Notes: a model not told the origin generated them from the letters alone. A stretch of 64,000 nucleotides of DNA from Qipengyuania proteolytica (GCF_019711565.1 NZ_JAIGNN010000001.1:434001-498000), one strand, 5' to 3'. Shown: positions 17,410 through 26,166, counted from the stretch's first letter. A program made the numbers and translations.

Positions 17410-18434
17410 GCGCCTCGCCGCCCCAGCACGTGCGCGCCCCAGGCGAAGCTCGCCACCAGCAGCGCACCGACGACCTGGTGCGCGACGGCGATCCACAGCG
17501 CGACTCCGGTCAGGACGGTAGCGATGCCGAGCAGGATCTGTGTGCCGAAAGAGGCATGGATGGCGACCGAGGCCCTGCGCTGCAGCGGCTTTACCCGCCG
17601 CGCCATCACGACGAGCGCAGCCACCGCGACCCAGGCCCACCACCGATGGAGGAAATGGATGAGATAGGGGTCGTGCGTCACGGCGTGGAAGAAGCCTTCG
17701 CTGGCATCGTACTCGGGCACCAGCCGTCCCTGCATCAGCGGCCAGCTATCGCTCGCGAGGCCTGCATTGAGGCCCGCGACCCAGGCCCCGAGCAGGAGCT
17801 GGACGAACAGGATCGCACCGACCCAACTCGCGGTCGCGGTCCAGCGCGCCGGTTTCGGCTTCCGTTGTCCGAGCTGCAGCAGGTCGAGCGCAGTCCAGAT
17901 CAAACCGCCGAGCGTGAACAGCGCGGTGAGCAGGTGGATCGAAAGCCAGAAATGGCTGACGTCGGTCATGGTCCCGGCAAGGCCGCTCTTGACCATGAAC
18001 CAGCCGAACACCCCCTGCAGCCCGCCCAGCGCGAGCAGGGCGACGAGCCGCGGCTTATAGCCCTGCGGGATCGCCTTGCGGACCCACAACCAGGCGAGCG
18101 GCAGCGCGAAAGCCAGTCCGATCAGCCGGCCGAGCAGGCGGTGGAACCATTCCCAGAAGAAGATGAACTTGAAGGCGGCGAGGTCCATGCCGGCCGGGCC
18201 GGTGACGGTCCGGTATTCGCCGGTCGCCTTGTAGAGGTCGAACTCGGCCTGCCAGTCGGCCTGCGTCAGCGGCGGGATCGCCCCGGTAATCGGCTTCCAT
18301 TGCGTGATCGACAGCCCGCTTTCGGTCAGCCGCGTGATGCCGCCGACGGAAACCATCAGCACGACCATGGCGGCGACGACGAAGAGCCAGATTGCCAGTG
18401 CCCGCGGGCGGTGGCTCGGAAGAATATCCTGCAT
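17406..18434 (-). CDS. ctaA: Heme A synthase (COX15/CtaA)
   Basis: A 342-residue polytopic membrane enzyme that oxidises the C8 methyl of heme O to make heme A for aa3-type cytochrome oxidase. The first helix ends in VGGITRLTESGLSITQWKPI, the strongest COX15 signature, followed by FIFFWEWFHRLLGRLIGL with the heme-ligating His. Later helices contain VKSGLAG, HLLTAL and FLHRWWAW. About eight membrane segments are visible. The ATG at 18434 (MQDILPSHRPR) is chosen because the upstream extension is Arg-rich and unconserved. Coupled to cutA downstream. Confidence 0.95.
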   Translation of the reverse strand: MQDILPSHRPRALAIWLFVVAAMVVLMVSVGGITRLTESGLSITQWKPITGAIPPLTQADWQAEFDLYKATGEYRTVTGPAGMDLAAFKFIFFWEWFHRLLGRLIGLAFALPLAWLWVRKAIPQGYKPRLVALLALGGLQGVFGWFMVKSGLAGTMTDVSHFWLSIHLLTALFTLGGLIWTALDLLQLGQRKPKPARWTATASWVGAILFVQLLLGAWVAGLNAGLASDSWPLMQGRLVPEYDASEGFFHAVTHDPYLIHFLHRWWAWVAVAALVVMARRVKPLQRRASVAIHASFGTQILLGIATVLTGVALWIAVAHQVVGALLVASFAWGAHVLGRRGA

Positions 18435-18546
18435 GCGCGCCCATCTGCGGGGGGGCCGCGCGTTTCGCAAGTGCAAAGAGGGCAATCGGCATAGCGGCCA
18501 CAGCACCGGACGAACTGCGTCATTTCGTCCGATCTGCCCTTGAAAC

Positions 18547-18563
18547 ATGTTACATCGTCACAT
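18547..18563. promoter_or_regulatory. Imperfect palindrome between ctaA and merC
   Basis: ATGTTACATCGTCACAT is a 17-base imperfect palindrome (outer ATGT/ACAT arms plus internal matches) in the divergent region between ctaA and the MerC gene, 16 bases ahead of the MerC ATG. It could be an operator for a dimeric regulator; no specific protein can be named. Confidence 0.3.
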
Positions 18564-18578
18564 AAGTGGCGTTTTGCA

Positions 18579-18983
18579 ATGCTTGAACGCGCCATCTCCC
18601 CGATTCGTCGCCGGCTCGACCGCGCCGGGATCCTCTTGTCGGGCGCCTGTGCCGTGCATTGCCTGCTCTCGATCGTGCTCGTCTCGGGCCTCGGCATCGG
18701 CGGGGAGTTCTTCCTTTCGCCCGACATCCACCGCGTCGGCCTCGTCCTGGCGACCCTGATTGCGGCGGTCGCAATCGGCTGGGGTGCGCTGCGGCACCGG
18801 ATGGCCGCACCGTTCGTGGTGGCCATGACCGGCCTCACCTTCATGGGTGGCGCGCTGGCCGTCCCGCATGGCTACAAGGAAGCGATCTTGACCATCATCG
18901 GGGTCGCGCTGGTCTCGCTGGGCCACATCCTCAACCTGCGGCATTCGCACTCCGCCGCTTGCAAGGAGCGCTGCGGCGACTAA
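18579..18983 (+). CDS. MerC domain membrane protein
   Basis: A 134-residue protein with four membrane segments and the MerC pattern: DRAGILLSGACAVHCLLSI, where the Cys pair is the expected metal-binding site in the first helix, and a Cys-containing C-terminal tail (HSHSAACKERCGD) with His residues. MerC proteins take up mercuric ions in mer operons, but stand-alone chromosomal copies without merA/merR are common and their metal is uncertain. The ATG at 18579 is preferred over a TTG at 18540. The ThiSG gene follows 12 bases later on the same strand. Confidence 0.8.
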   Translation: MLERAISPIRRRLDRAGILLSGACAVHCLLSIVLVSGLGIGGEFFLSPDIHRVGLVLATLIAAVAIGWGALRHRMAAPFVVAMTGLTFMGGALAVPHGYKEAILTIIGVALVSLGHILNLRHSHSAACKERCGD

Positions 18984-18995
18984 GTGGCGGGGGCT

Positions 18996-19979
18996 ATGAT
19001 TGCCCTGACCGTCAATGGCGAGACCCGCCGCACCGCCGCCTCCACCATCGCCGACCTCGTCCGCGAGCTCGACCTCGAACCGACCAAGATCGCGGTCGAG
19101 CACAATGGCACGATCGCGCCGCGTAGCGAGCTGGCCAGCCATGCCCTCGCGGACGGCGACGTGCTCGAGATCGTGCATTTCGTCGGCGGCGGCCAGCAAG
19201 AGCGGAGCAGCGAAGATACATGGACCGTTGCCGGGCGCACGTTCACCAGCCGGCTGATCGTGGGCACGGGCAAGTACAAGGATTTCGAACAGAACGCCGC
19301 CGCGCTGGAAGCGAGTGGGGCGGAAATCGTCACCGTGGCGGTGCGCCGGGTGAATGTCAGCGATCCCAAGGCGCCGATGCTGACCGACTACATCGACCCG
19401 AAGAAGGTGACCTACCTGCCGAACACGGCTGGCTGCTTCACCGCCGACGAGGCGATCCGCACGCTGCGCCTCGCGCGGGAAGCGGGCGGCTGGGACCTCG
19501 TGAAGCTGGAAGTGCTGGGCGAAGCGCGCACGCTCTATCCCGACATGCGCGAAACGCTGGTCGCGACCGAGACGCTCGCCAAGGAGGGCTTCCTGCCGAT
19601 GGTCTATTGCGTGGACGATCCGATCGCGGCGAAGCAGCTGGAAGAGGCGGGCGCGGTGGCGGTGATGCCGCTGGGCGCACCGATCGGCTCGGGCCTCGGC
19701 ATCCAGAACCGCGTGACCATCCGCCTGATCAAGGAAGGCTCGAGCGTGCCCGTGCTGGTCGACGCGGGTGTCGGCACCGCCTCCGATGCGGCCGTCGCGA
19801 TGGAGCTGGGCTGCGACGGCGTGCTGATGAACACCGCCATTGCCGAGGCGAAGGACCCGATTCGCATGGCCCGCGCGATGAGGCTGGCGGTGGAGGCGGG
19901 GCGCGACGCCTACCTCGCAGGCCGCATGGCGACGCGCAAATATGCCGACCCCAGCAGTCCGCTGGCCGGATTAATCTGA
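18996..19979 (+). CDS. thiSG: Fused sulfur carrier ThiS - thiazole synthase ThiG
   Basis: A 327-residue fusion. Residues 1-67 are ThiS ([21 protein letters not shown], then EIVHFVGGG), and about 75-327 are Thi[38 protein letters not shown], the Schiff-base Lys in [24 protein letters not shown] and [14 protein letters not shown]. ThiG makes the thiazole phosphate of thiamine from deoxyxylulose phosphate and sulfur carried on the ThiS C-terminal glycine. Here that GG is internal. Such fusions are known in alphaproteobacteria. No other thi gene is near. Confidence 0.93.
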   Translation: MIALTVNGETRRTAASTIADLVRELDLEPTKIAVEHNGTIAPRSELASHALADGDVLEIVHFVGGGQQERSSEDTWTVAGRTFTSRLIVGTGKYKDFEQNAAALEASGAEIVTVAVRRVNVSDPKAPMLTDYIDPKKVTYLPNTAGCFTADEAIRTLRLAREAGGWDLVKLEVLGEARTLYPDMRETLVATETLAKEGFLPMVYCVDDPIAAKQLEEAGAVAVMPLGAPIGSGLGIQNRVTIRLIKEGSSVPVLVDAGVGTASDAAVAMELGCDGVLMNTAIAEAKDPIRMARAMRLAVEAGRDAYLAGRMATRKYADPSSPLAGLI

Positions 19980-20043
19980 CGTCCGCTTACGGCTTGTTAA
20001 CCAAGTTCGGTGACAGTCACCCTGTCAAACGGGGGCACCGATC

Positions 20044-20571
20044 ATGGCTGTTACGAATACCGCTACGCTGACCATCGCCGAAATGCGCGAATTCGCCGGC
20101 TTCACCGCCGCCGAACAGCGCTACATCCGCCGCAGCCTCGATATCGGGCTTGGGCGCTGCGACGCGTTCCGCATCTGGGGCCGCAACGCGGTCGAGAATG
20201 CGGCGATCCGCAGCCAGTACGTCGCCTACCAGGAACTGAAGGCGCTGCGCCAGTCGGTGCCGCAGACCTCGGGTTTCGACGCGATCGAAGGCTTCGTCGG
20301 CAAGCTCACCCGCGTTGCCGCCTTCGACCTTGCCCAGGAGCGGATCGACAGCTTCTCGGCCTTCCGCTTCCTCTACGAGCGCCTGATTTCCGCCGAGGCG
20401 CGGCCGTGGCTGCCGAGCGCGTTCTGCGCCGCCGCCGCGCTGCCGCAGATCCGCCCGGAACGCCGCAAGATGCTGCTGCAGAGCCTGAGCGAGGCCGCCG
20501 CGACAGCCCCCGGCTGGTCCGACCGCGCACCGAGCTTCTATCCCGAGTTCATCGAGGAAGCGGCGGCTTGA
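20044..20571 (+). CDS. Conserved-looking protein of unknown function
   Basis: A 175-residue, mostly helical, soluble protein with no signal peptide. It is rich in Ala, Arg and aromatic residues, with segments such as FTAAEQRYIRRSLDIGLGRC and SAFRFLYERLI. Three Cys residues are isolated. Codon use matches the high-GC neighbours, so it appears to be resident rather than acquired. I do not recognise a family. The gene is preceded by a GGGGG stretch about 9 bases before the ATG at 20044. The next gene begins 34 bases later in visibly lower-GC DNA. Confidence 0.6.
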   Translation: MAVTNTATLTIAEMREFAGFTAAEQRYIRRSLDIGLGRCDAFRIWGRNAVENAAIRSQYVAYQELKALRQSVPQTSGFDAIEGFVGKLTRVAAFDLAQERIDSFSAFRFLYERLISAEARPWLPSAFCAAAALPQIRPERRKMLLQSLSEAAATAPGWSDRAPSFYPEFIEEAAA

Positions 20572-20605
20572 CGCGTTGCCGACCTGATGTGCAATTTACA
20601 ACTCA

Positions 20606-21097
20606 ATGACCGCCCTTCAGCCGATCGAATCTAATCTGGCACAAGATTTCGACCCGCATTGCTGGATGGGGATGGTGCTTGAGCATTTCGCGAGGGCCGA
20701 GCAGGCGATCGGCAAATTATCGGTCGCAATTGGCTTGCCGATCAACAACGGCTCACTCGGTTCTTTAAATGAACTGCGGAAGCGATTGGCCGTTCAAGAG
20801 GGCAAGAAGTTCAAAGCACTCGACAACCGAATTGCACGTTGGTCACAGAACCGACCGTTTCGCCATTTACTCGCTCATGCCACCATCACCCGGTTATTCG
20901 ACGCGAATGGAAGGCCTGTGATCATCACGCGCCACCTACCCCGCGATGCAAACGACGTCACTCCGGATCGGCTTTGGACCTTCGAGGACCAGAAGGATTT
21001 GCTGCGGCAGGCGAGCAACGACAGCCGTTCCATCTGCGATCAAGTAGCCAACTTACTCGCAGACCCCGCGCAAGTTGCCGCCTTGAGAAAAGCCTGA
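20606..21097 (+). CDS. HEPN-motif candidate protein, lower-GC singleton
   Basis: A 163-residue, helix-rich soluble protein. Residues around 93-98 read RHLLAH, which fits the Rx4-6H catalytic motif of HEPN-superfamily ribonucleases with the favoured His directly after Arg. The preceding helix (EHFARAEQAIGKLSVAIG) is also compatible with a HEPN bundle. Base composition is visibly more AT-rich than the flanking genes, suggesting acquisition. No antitoxin-like partner is adjacent. The ATG has no ribosome-binding sequence, and a TTGACG/GCAATT promoter-like pair (20568-20596) would give a near-leaderless message. It ends one base before the convergent acyl-CoA ligase stop. Assignment rests on the motif only. 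Confidence 0.5.
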   Translation: MTALQPIESNLAQDFDPHCWMGMVLEHFARAEQAIGKLSVAIGLPINNGSLGSLNELRKRLAVQEGKKFKALDNRIARWSQNRPFRHLLAHATITRLFDANGRPVIITRHLPRDANDVTPDRLWTFEDQKDLLRQASNDSRSICDQVANLLADPAQVAALRKA

Positions 21098-21098
21098 C

Positions 21099-22901
21099 CT
21101 AACCCCGGTACAACCCATCCAGCCGTTCGCCGTAGCGGGCCTTGATCTTGTGGCGGCGGATTTTCATCGAGGGGGTCATTTCCTCGTTCTCGATGGTGAA
21201 GCCTTCGTCCGCGAAGGCAAACTGGCGGACCTTTTCGATCACCGAGAGGTCCTGGTTCACCCGGTCGACCGCCTTGCGCACCGCGCCCCGGAACTCGGGA
21301 TCGTCCTGCAAGGTCTTGAGGTCGAACTTCTTGCCGTTCTCCTTCGCCCATTCGAGCGCCCATTCGGCATCGGGGACGAGCAGGCCGACGATGTAGGGCC
21401 GCTTGTCGCCCGCGACCATCGCCTGGCCGATCTCGGGCTGGAGCGTCAGCATGCCCTCGACCTTCTGCGGGGCGATATTGTCGCCCTTGTCGTTGACGAT
21501 CATGTCCTTCTTGCGGTCGGTGATGACGATCCGGCCCTTCTCGTCGAGATGGCCGATGTCGCCCGTGTGCAGCCAGCCGTCCTTGATCGTGCGATCGGTT
21601 TCCGACTGGTTGCGCCAGTAGCCGTGCATGACCAGCTCGCCGCGGCACAGGATCTCGCCATCCTCGGCGATCCTGATCTCGACGCCGCGCATCGGCGGGC
21701 CGACGGTGTCCATCTTGATCCCCGCCGCCGGGCGGTTGCAGCTGATAACCGGCCCTGCCTCGGTCTGGCCGTACCCCTGCAACATGGTGAGGCCCATCGA
21801 TTCGAAGAACACGCCGACTTCCGGGTTCAGCGGCGCGCCGCCCGAGACCATCGCCTTCATTCGCCCGCCGAAACGCTGGCGGATCTTCGGCTTGAGCAGG
21901 CGCCCGACGATGAAGTCCTTGGTCCCGTCTCCCAGCTTCTTGCGGCCCTCAGCGCGGCGCTCGCCGACGCCTAGCGCGGTATTCATCAGCTTCTCGGCAA
22001 GCCCGCCCTGCTTCTGGACCTGTTTCATGATGCGGGTGCGCAGCACCTCGAACAGGCGCGGGACGACGACCATGATCGTCGGGCGGGTTTCCTCGATATT
22101 GCTGGCGAGCTTCTCCAGCCCCTCGGCATAATAGATCTGCGCCCCGACGCTGATCGGCAGGTACTGGCCGCCGGTATGCTCGTAGGCGTGGCTGAGCGGG
22201 AGGAAGGACAGGAACCGCTCCTCGTCGCCCAGGCCGAAATCCTCGATCAGGATTTCCGCCGCGCCGGCTACGTTGCACAGGATCGCGCCGTGGTGCTGCA
22301 TGACCCCGCGCGGTGCGCCGCCGGTGCCGCTGGTGTAGATGATGCAGGCGGTCTGATCGCGGCCGATGCCCGCGATCCGCGCCTCGACGGCCTTGCGCGC
22401 CGCGCCGGCGTCGCCCGAGACCATCCGGTCCCAGCCGTGAAACTCGAAACTGCCCGATTGCTGCCGGTGGAGGTCGTCGATCCCGATCACGTGTTCCGCG
22501 ACGCCCGACGCCTGGAGCGCGCCGTGCAACGGGCCGAGCAGCTTCTGGGTCGAAACGATCACCGCCTTCGCGCCCGAATTGTCGAGGATGTGGACATGGT
22601 CGCGCTCGGTATTGGTGATGTAGGTAGGCACCGTGATGCAGCCCGCCGCCATCACCGCGAGGTCGGCGATGCACCATTCGGGCCGGTTCTCAGACACGAG
22701 GCACACGCGGTCGCCGTCCTTGAGGCCGAGCCTCCGCAGGTTTTCCGCCAGCAAGCAGACCTGCTCGACGGCTTCGGCCCAGCTTATCGTGTGCCAACCA
22801 CCGCTGCGCTTGGCGCCGAGGAAGGGTTTGTCGCCGCGCTCGTCGGCGCGCTTCAGGAAAAGTTCGACGAGATTGTTTGCCGAATCGATATCGGACAGCA
22901 C
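21099..22901 (-). CDS. Long-chain acyl-CoA synthetase (AMP-forming)
   Basis: A 600-residue adenylate-forming enzyme activating fatty acids to acyl-CoA. Landmarks are the ATP loop CIIYTSGTGGAPRGVMQHH (near 180), PLSHAYEHTGGQ, QGYGQTEAGPVIS, LHTGDIGHLDEKGRI, DRKKDMIVNDKGDNIAPQKVE, and the C-terminal Lys region PSMKIRRHKIKARYG. The length and EHTGG pattern fit the FadD15-like long-chain group. The GTG at 22901 has an upstream GAGGAG at good spacing, which excludes the longer Arg/Pro-rich frame to 23138. Monocistronic, divergent from ggt. Confidence 0.93.
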   Translation of the reverse strand: MLSDIDSANNLVELFLKRADERGDKPFLGAKRSGGWHTISWAEAVEQVCLLAENLRRLGLKDGDRVCLVSENRPEWCIADLAVMAAGCITVPTYITNTERDHVHILDNSGAKAVIVSTQKLLGPLHGALQASGVAEHVIGIDDLHRQQSGSFEFHGWDRMVSGDAGAARKAVEARIAGIGRDQTACIIYTSGTGGAPRGVMQHHGAILCNVAGAAEILIEDFGLGDEERFLSFLPLSHAYEHTGGQYLPISVGAQIYYAEGLEKLASNIEETRPTIMVVVPRLFEVLRTRIMKQVQKQGGLAEKLMNTALGVGERRAEGRKKLGDGTKDFIVGRLLKPKIRQRFGGRMKAMVSGGAPLNPEVGVFFESMGLTMLQGYGQTEAGPVISCNRPAAGIKMDTVGPPMRGVEIRIAEDGEILCRGELVMHGYWRNQSETDRTIKDGWLHTGDIGHLDEKGRIVITDRKKDMIVNDKGDNIAPQKVEGMLTLQPEIGQAMVAGDKRPYIVGLLVPDAEWALEWAKENGKKFDLKTLQDDPEFRGAVRKAVDRVNQDLSVIEKVRQFAFADEGFTIENEEMTPSMKIRRHKIKARYGERLDGLYRG

Positions 22902-23044
22902 GGCAGGCTCCTCATGCGATATTCTGTGTTGTCTGCTGCAACGTCTGGCGGCGGGCTTAGGCTCCGGGGGGCGTAGCGGCAAGCCCGGACGGACGCGCCC
23001 GGTTGCGTTGCCAGCCGCGCCCCGCGTGCCTAAGGGTGGGGCCC

Positions 23045-24769
23045 ATGACGCTCGCTCGCCTGTGTGCCGCAATGGCCGCCCTAGCCCTGTCTTCCTGCAG
23101 TCCCCAGACGGCCGAGCTGGAGCGCGTGCCGGTCCCATCCAGCGAAGAACAACGCGTCGAACCCTTCGTCATCGCCGCCAATCCGCTGGCTGCTGAGGCA
23201 GGGATGGACGTGCTGGAGCGTGGCGGTAGCGCAGCCGATGCGGCGGCAGCGGTGCAGGCGATGCTCTCCCTGGTGGAACCGCAATCCTCCGGGATGGGTG
23301 GGGGCGCGTTCATCAACTATTTCGATGCCGAAAGCGGCGAGGTCACGATCTACGATGGCCGGGAGACCGCGCCCGCACAGGCCACGCGCGCCCTGTTCCT
23401 CGACAGCGCGGGAGAGCCGCTGGGCTTTCGCGAGGCAGTCGTGAGCGGGCGGGCGACCGGCGTTCCGGGCGCGGTGGCGGCGCTGGGGCTATTGCACCGC
23501 GAGCATGGCGCGCTGCCGTGGGACGGCCTCTTTTCCGCGGCGATCGCGACCGCGGAGGAAGGCTTCATTGTCAGTCCGCGGTTGGGCCTTTTCCTCGAAC
23601 GGCCCTTCCCCCAGCTCGCCGTGCCCGACGCGGATGCCTATTTCTCGCGTCCCGACGGTACGCGATTGCAGATCGGCGACCGCCTGGCGAATCCCGAGTA
23701 TGCCGATTTCCTCCGCCGCTTGTCGCGCAATGGTACCGATGCGCTCTATCGCGGCAGCACCGCCGCCGAGATCGTTCAGCGCACGCGCGCTGCACCGCTC
23801 GGCGGGTCGATGACGATGGCGGATCTGGCGGATTACCGCCCGGCCAAGCGCAAACCGGTCTGCCACCCCTGGCGCGCCTATCGAGTCTGCGCCCCGCCCC
23901 CACCATCGAGCGGAGCGGCCTTGCTCGAGCTGCTGGCGCTGCTGGAACGCACCGATATCGCTGACCGCGGACCGAGCGATCCGCAAGCCTGGTACCTGTT
24001 CGCCGAGGCGAGCCGGCTGATGTACGCCGATCGCGACGCCTATTTCGGCGATGGCGACTTCGTCGATGTCCCCGTCGCGGGCCTGCTCGACCGGGCTTAT
24101 CTCGATCGCCGTGCCGCCCTCATCGGCGCTACTGCCGCAGCGCAGGTAAGGGCCGGGACCCCGCAGGGTGCGGGCGCAACTATCGAGGACCTGACGCGCG
24201 AACCTGCCGGGACGTCGCATTTCATCGTCCGCGATGGGCGTGGCAACGTGGCTTCGATCACCACGACAGTCGAATCTATATTCGGCACCGGCAGGATGGT
24301 GGACGGCTTCTTCCTGAACAACCAGCTGACGGACTTCGCCTTCAACCCCTTGCAGCCGGATGGCGCGCTGGCCCCCAATGCGGTGGCGCCCGGCAAACGC
24401 CCACGCTCCTCGATGACGCCGCTGATCCTGCTGGATGGCGACGGAAATTTCGCCGGGGCGATCGGGTCGGCGGGGGGCAATTCGATCCTCGCCTATGTCG
24501 CCAAATCGCTGGTGGCGGCGGTCGACTGGGGAATGCCGATGCAGGACGCGCTCGCCCAACCCAACCTGGTGGCACGTGGCGACCGACCGATGGGCGAAGT
24601 CGACAAGTTCCCTCCTGAAGTCATCGCCGGCCTCAAGGCGCGCGGGATCGACCTTGCGCCGGGACAGGGCGAGGATTCCGGTGTCCATGGTGTGCTGATC
24701 CGCAACGGCCAGGTGGACGGCGGCTACGATCCGCGCCGCGAAGGGGTCGTCCTGGTGGGAGGTCGCTAG
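23045..24769 (+). CDS. ggt: Gamma-glutamyltransferase, predicted lipoprotein
   Basis: A 574-residue GGT-family Ntn hydrolase. The N-terminus has a lipobox (ALSSC, Cys at about residue 18), so it is probably membrane-anchored in the periplasm. Landmarks include ANPLAAEAGMDVLERGGSAADAAAA, SSGMGGGAFINYFD, and the catalytic Thr in GTSHFIVRDGRGNVAS, where the precursor self-cleaves; PRSSMTPLI and IGSAGGNSIL lie in the small subunit. It transfers or hydrolyses gamma-glutamyl groups such as in glutathione. The stop overlaps the convergent pyrD stop by 4 bases. Confidence 0.93.
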   Translation: MTLARLCAAMAALALSSCSPQTAELERVPVPSSEEQRVEPFVIAANPLAAEAGMDVLERGGSAADAAAAVQAMLSLVEPQSSGMGGGAFINYFDAESGEVTIYDGRETAPAQATRALFLDSAGEPLGFREAVVSGRATGVPGAVAALGLLHREHGALPWDGLFSAAIATAEEGFIVSPRLGLFLERPFPQLAVPDADAYFSRPDGTRLQIGDRLANPEYADFLRRLSRNGTDALYRGSTAAEIVQRTRAAPLGGSMTMADLADYRPAKRKPVCHPWRAYRVCAPPPPSSGAALLELLALLERTDIADRGPSDPQAWYLFAEASRLMYADRDAYFGDGDFVDVPVAGLLDRAYLDRRAALIGATAAAQVRAGTPQGAGATIEDLTREPAGTSHFIVRDGRGNVASITTTVESIFGTGRMVDGFFLNNQLTDFAFNPLQPDGALAPNAVAPGKRPRSSMTPLILLDGDGNFAGAIGSAGGNSILAYVAKSLVAAVDWGMPMQDALAQPNLVARGDRPMGEVDKFPPEVIAGLKARGIDLAPGQGEDSGVHGVLIRNGQVDGGYDPRREGVVLVGGR

Positions 24770-25800
24770 GCTTCTTCGCTTCCGACTGCTTCGGCAATCG
24801 ATCCGAAGCCGTCGCGCTTCAACAACCGCTCGAGCCCGTGCAGGATGCGGCGCGGCAGGCCCGGACCTTCATAGACCATCGCACTGTAGAGCTGGACGAG
24901 GCTGGCGCCTGCGCGGATGCGCGCGCAGGCATCCTCGGCGCTGCCGATCCCGCCCACGCCGACCAGCGGCAGCGCGCCGCCGGTGGCCTTGCGGAAGTCA
25001 CGGATACGCTGCTGCGCGAGGTCGCGGAGCGGCGCGCCCGACAGGCCGCCGGTCTCGGCCGCGCGCGAGGATTTCAGCGCCGGACGCGAAATCGTGGTGT
25101 TCGACACGATCAGGGCACCGAGTCGCTTGTCGAGCGCGATGCGGGCGATGGCGTCGATATCCGCAGGTTCGAGGTCGGGGGCGACTTTCAGGAACACCGG
25201 CGGTCCTTGCGCCCCACGTGCCTCGAGCACCGCGTCGAGCAAGCCGGTGAGCGCCGATTCGTCCTGCAGCGCGCGCAGGCCCGGGGTATTCGGGCTCGAG
25301 ATGTTCACCGCCAGATAGGAGGCGAGCGGCGCCATGATGCGCGTCATTTCGGCATAATCGGCGGTGCGGTCCTCGCTGTCCTTGTTGGCGCCGATATTGA
25401 TCCCGACGATGCCGGGACGCTGCCTCCGCGCATCGAGCCGCGCCCGCGCCGCCTGCGCGCCACCGTTGTTGAACCCCATGCGATTGATCACGGCGCGGTC
25501 CTCGACCAGTCGGAACAACCGCGGTTTCGGATTGCCCTGCTGCGGGCGCGGAGTGATCGAGCCGACCTCGGCGAATCCGAACCCCAGGCCAAGCAGTTGG
25601 TCGGGAACTTCGGCATCCTTGTCGAATCCTGCCGCCATGCCCAGCGGGTTCGGAAAGTCCAGGCCGGCAACACTTGTCGCGAGCGGGCCTGCGGGCGCAG
25701 GACCGCTCGCAGGCAGCGCCGCAAGGGCTCGAACGGTCAGGCGATGGGCGCGCTCTGGGTCGAGCAGGAACAGGGCGGGCCGGGCGAGATCGAACAGCAT
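24766..25800 (-). CDS. pyrD: Dihydroorotate dehydrogenase (quinone), class 2
   Basis: A 344-residue class 2 enzyme of pyrimidine synthesis, oxidising dihydroorotate to orotate with quinone as acceptor at the inner membrane. The N-terminal amphipathic region (LARPALFLLDPERAHRLTVRALA) fits membrane association. FMN/substrate motifs include GLDFPNPLGMAAGFDKDAEVP, NRMGFNNGGAQAA, NISSPNTPGLRALQ and VGVGGIGSAEDA. Starts at ATG 25800; the region upstream on the plus strand holds a separate promoter-terminator unit. Confidence 0.96.
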   Translation of the reverse strand: MLFDLARPALFLLDPERAHRLTVRALAALPASGPAPAGPLATSVAGLDFPNPLGMAAGFDKDAEVPDQLLGLGFGFAEVGSITPRPQQGNPKPRLFRLVEDRAVINRMGFNNGGAQAARARLDARRQRPGIVGINIGANKDSEDRTADYAEMTRIMAPLASYLAVNISSPNTPGLRALQDESALTGLLDAVLEARGAQGPPVFLKVAPDLEPADIDAIARIALDKRLGALIVSNTTISRPALKSSRAAETGGLSGAPLRDLAQQRIRDFRKATGGALPLVGVGGIGSAEDACARIRAGASLVQLYSAMVYEGPGLPRRILHGLERLLKRDGFGSIAEAVGSEEA

Positions 25801-25893
25801 CGCGCGGCCCTATGCAGAACGGCCGCGCGGTTGTCGAGATTGGGCGCTTTCGGGCTGCTGCCGAAGAGAACGTTGCCACTACTATTTCCCGCA

Positions 25894-25921
25894 TTTTGCG
25901 AAAGTGTCGCTTGCATACAAT
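25894..25921 (+). promoter_or_regulatory. Promoter of candidate small RNA
   Basis: TTTTGC (25894-25899) and TACAAT (25916-25921) are 16 bases apart in an AT-richer stretch with no plus-strand gene immediately downstream. Transcription would start near 25928. Confidence 0.45.
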
Positions 25922-25927
25922 CAATTG

Positions 25928-26032
25928 TAACAGACTCGGCCTATCACACCCTTGCGACCCGAAGGGCTCGGAGCAAGTTTGCGACGAGTTCTCGACTTCA
26001 AGGGGCGGCTCCACCGGGGCCGCCCTTTTTTT
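25928..26032 (+). ncRNA. Candidate small noncoding RNA, about 100 nt
   Basis: A unit bounded by a promoter-like pair and a textbook terminator, with no credible open frame. Predicted folds: CTTGC (25951-25955) with GCAAG (25973-25977) enclosing CCGA/TCGG, then the near-palindrome GACGAGTTCTCGAC, then the terminator hairpin. It lies between pyrD (minus strand) and an AraC-type gene (plus, start 26167). It does not match a known RNA family I can name. The alternative is a terminated leader (attenuator) of the AraC-type gene. The rest of 25801-26166 shows nothing else. Confidence 0.5.
26003..26032 (+). terminator. Rho-independent terminator of the candidate small RNA
   Basis: GGGCGGC (26003-26009) and GCCGCCC (26019-26025) form a perfect stem followed by seven T residues (26026-26032). 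This is the strongest terminator in the window, yet no plus-strand protein gene precedes it; the nearest upstream gene, pyrD, is on the other strand. Confidence 0.85.
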
Positions 26033-26166
26033 GTCCGGCGATCAACACCTTGTGCCCGTTGGCAGCCCTTTTTGGGGCCGATGGGTTGCGTGATGACGGC
26101 GTATTTGTACAAAAACCGCCTCGCCATGCTATGGGCGTTGCCAGTCGGGGTTCGGGGGAGTCGCAC

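Noticed and set aside
18548-18562. CRP/FNR-type site reading of the palindrome ahead of merC
   Set aside because: The half-sites TGTTA and TCACA are separated by 5 rather than 6 bases and one arm deviates, so a specific regulator is not claimed.
24838-26166. N-terminal 443-residue extension of the AraC-type frame
   Set aside because: Antisense to pyrD, without similarity; a GTG with a strong ribosome-binding site at 26167 marks the real start, and the terminator at 26003-26032 would interrupt it.
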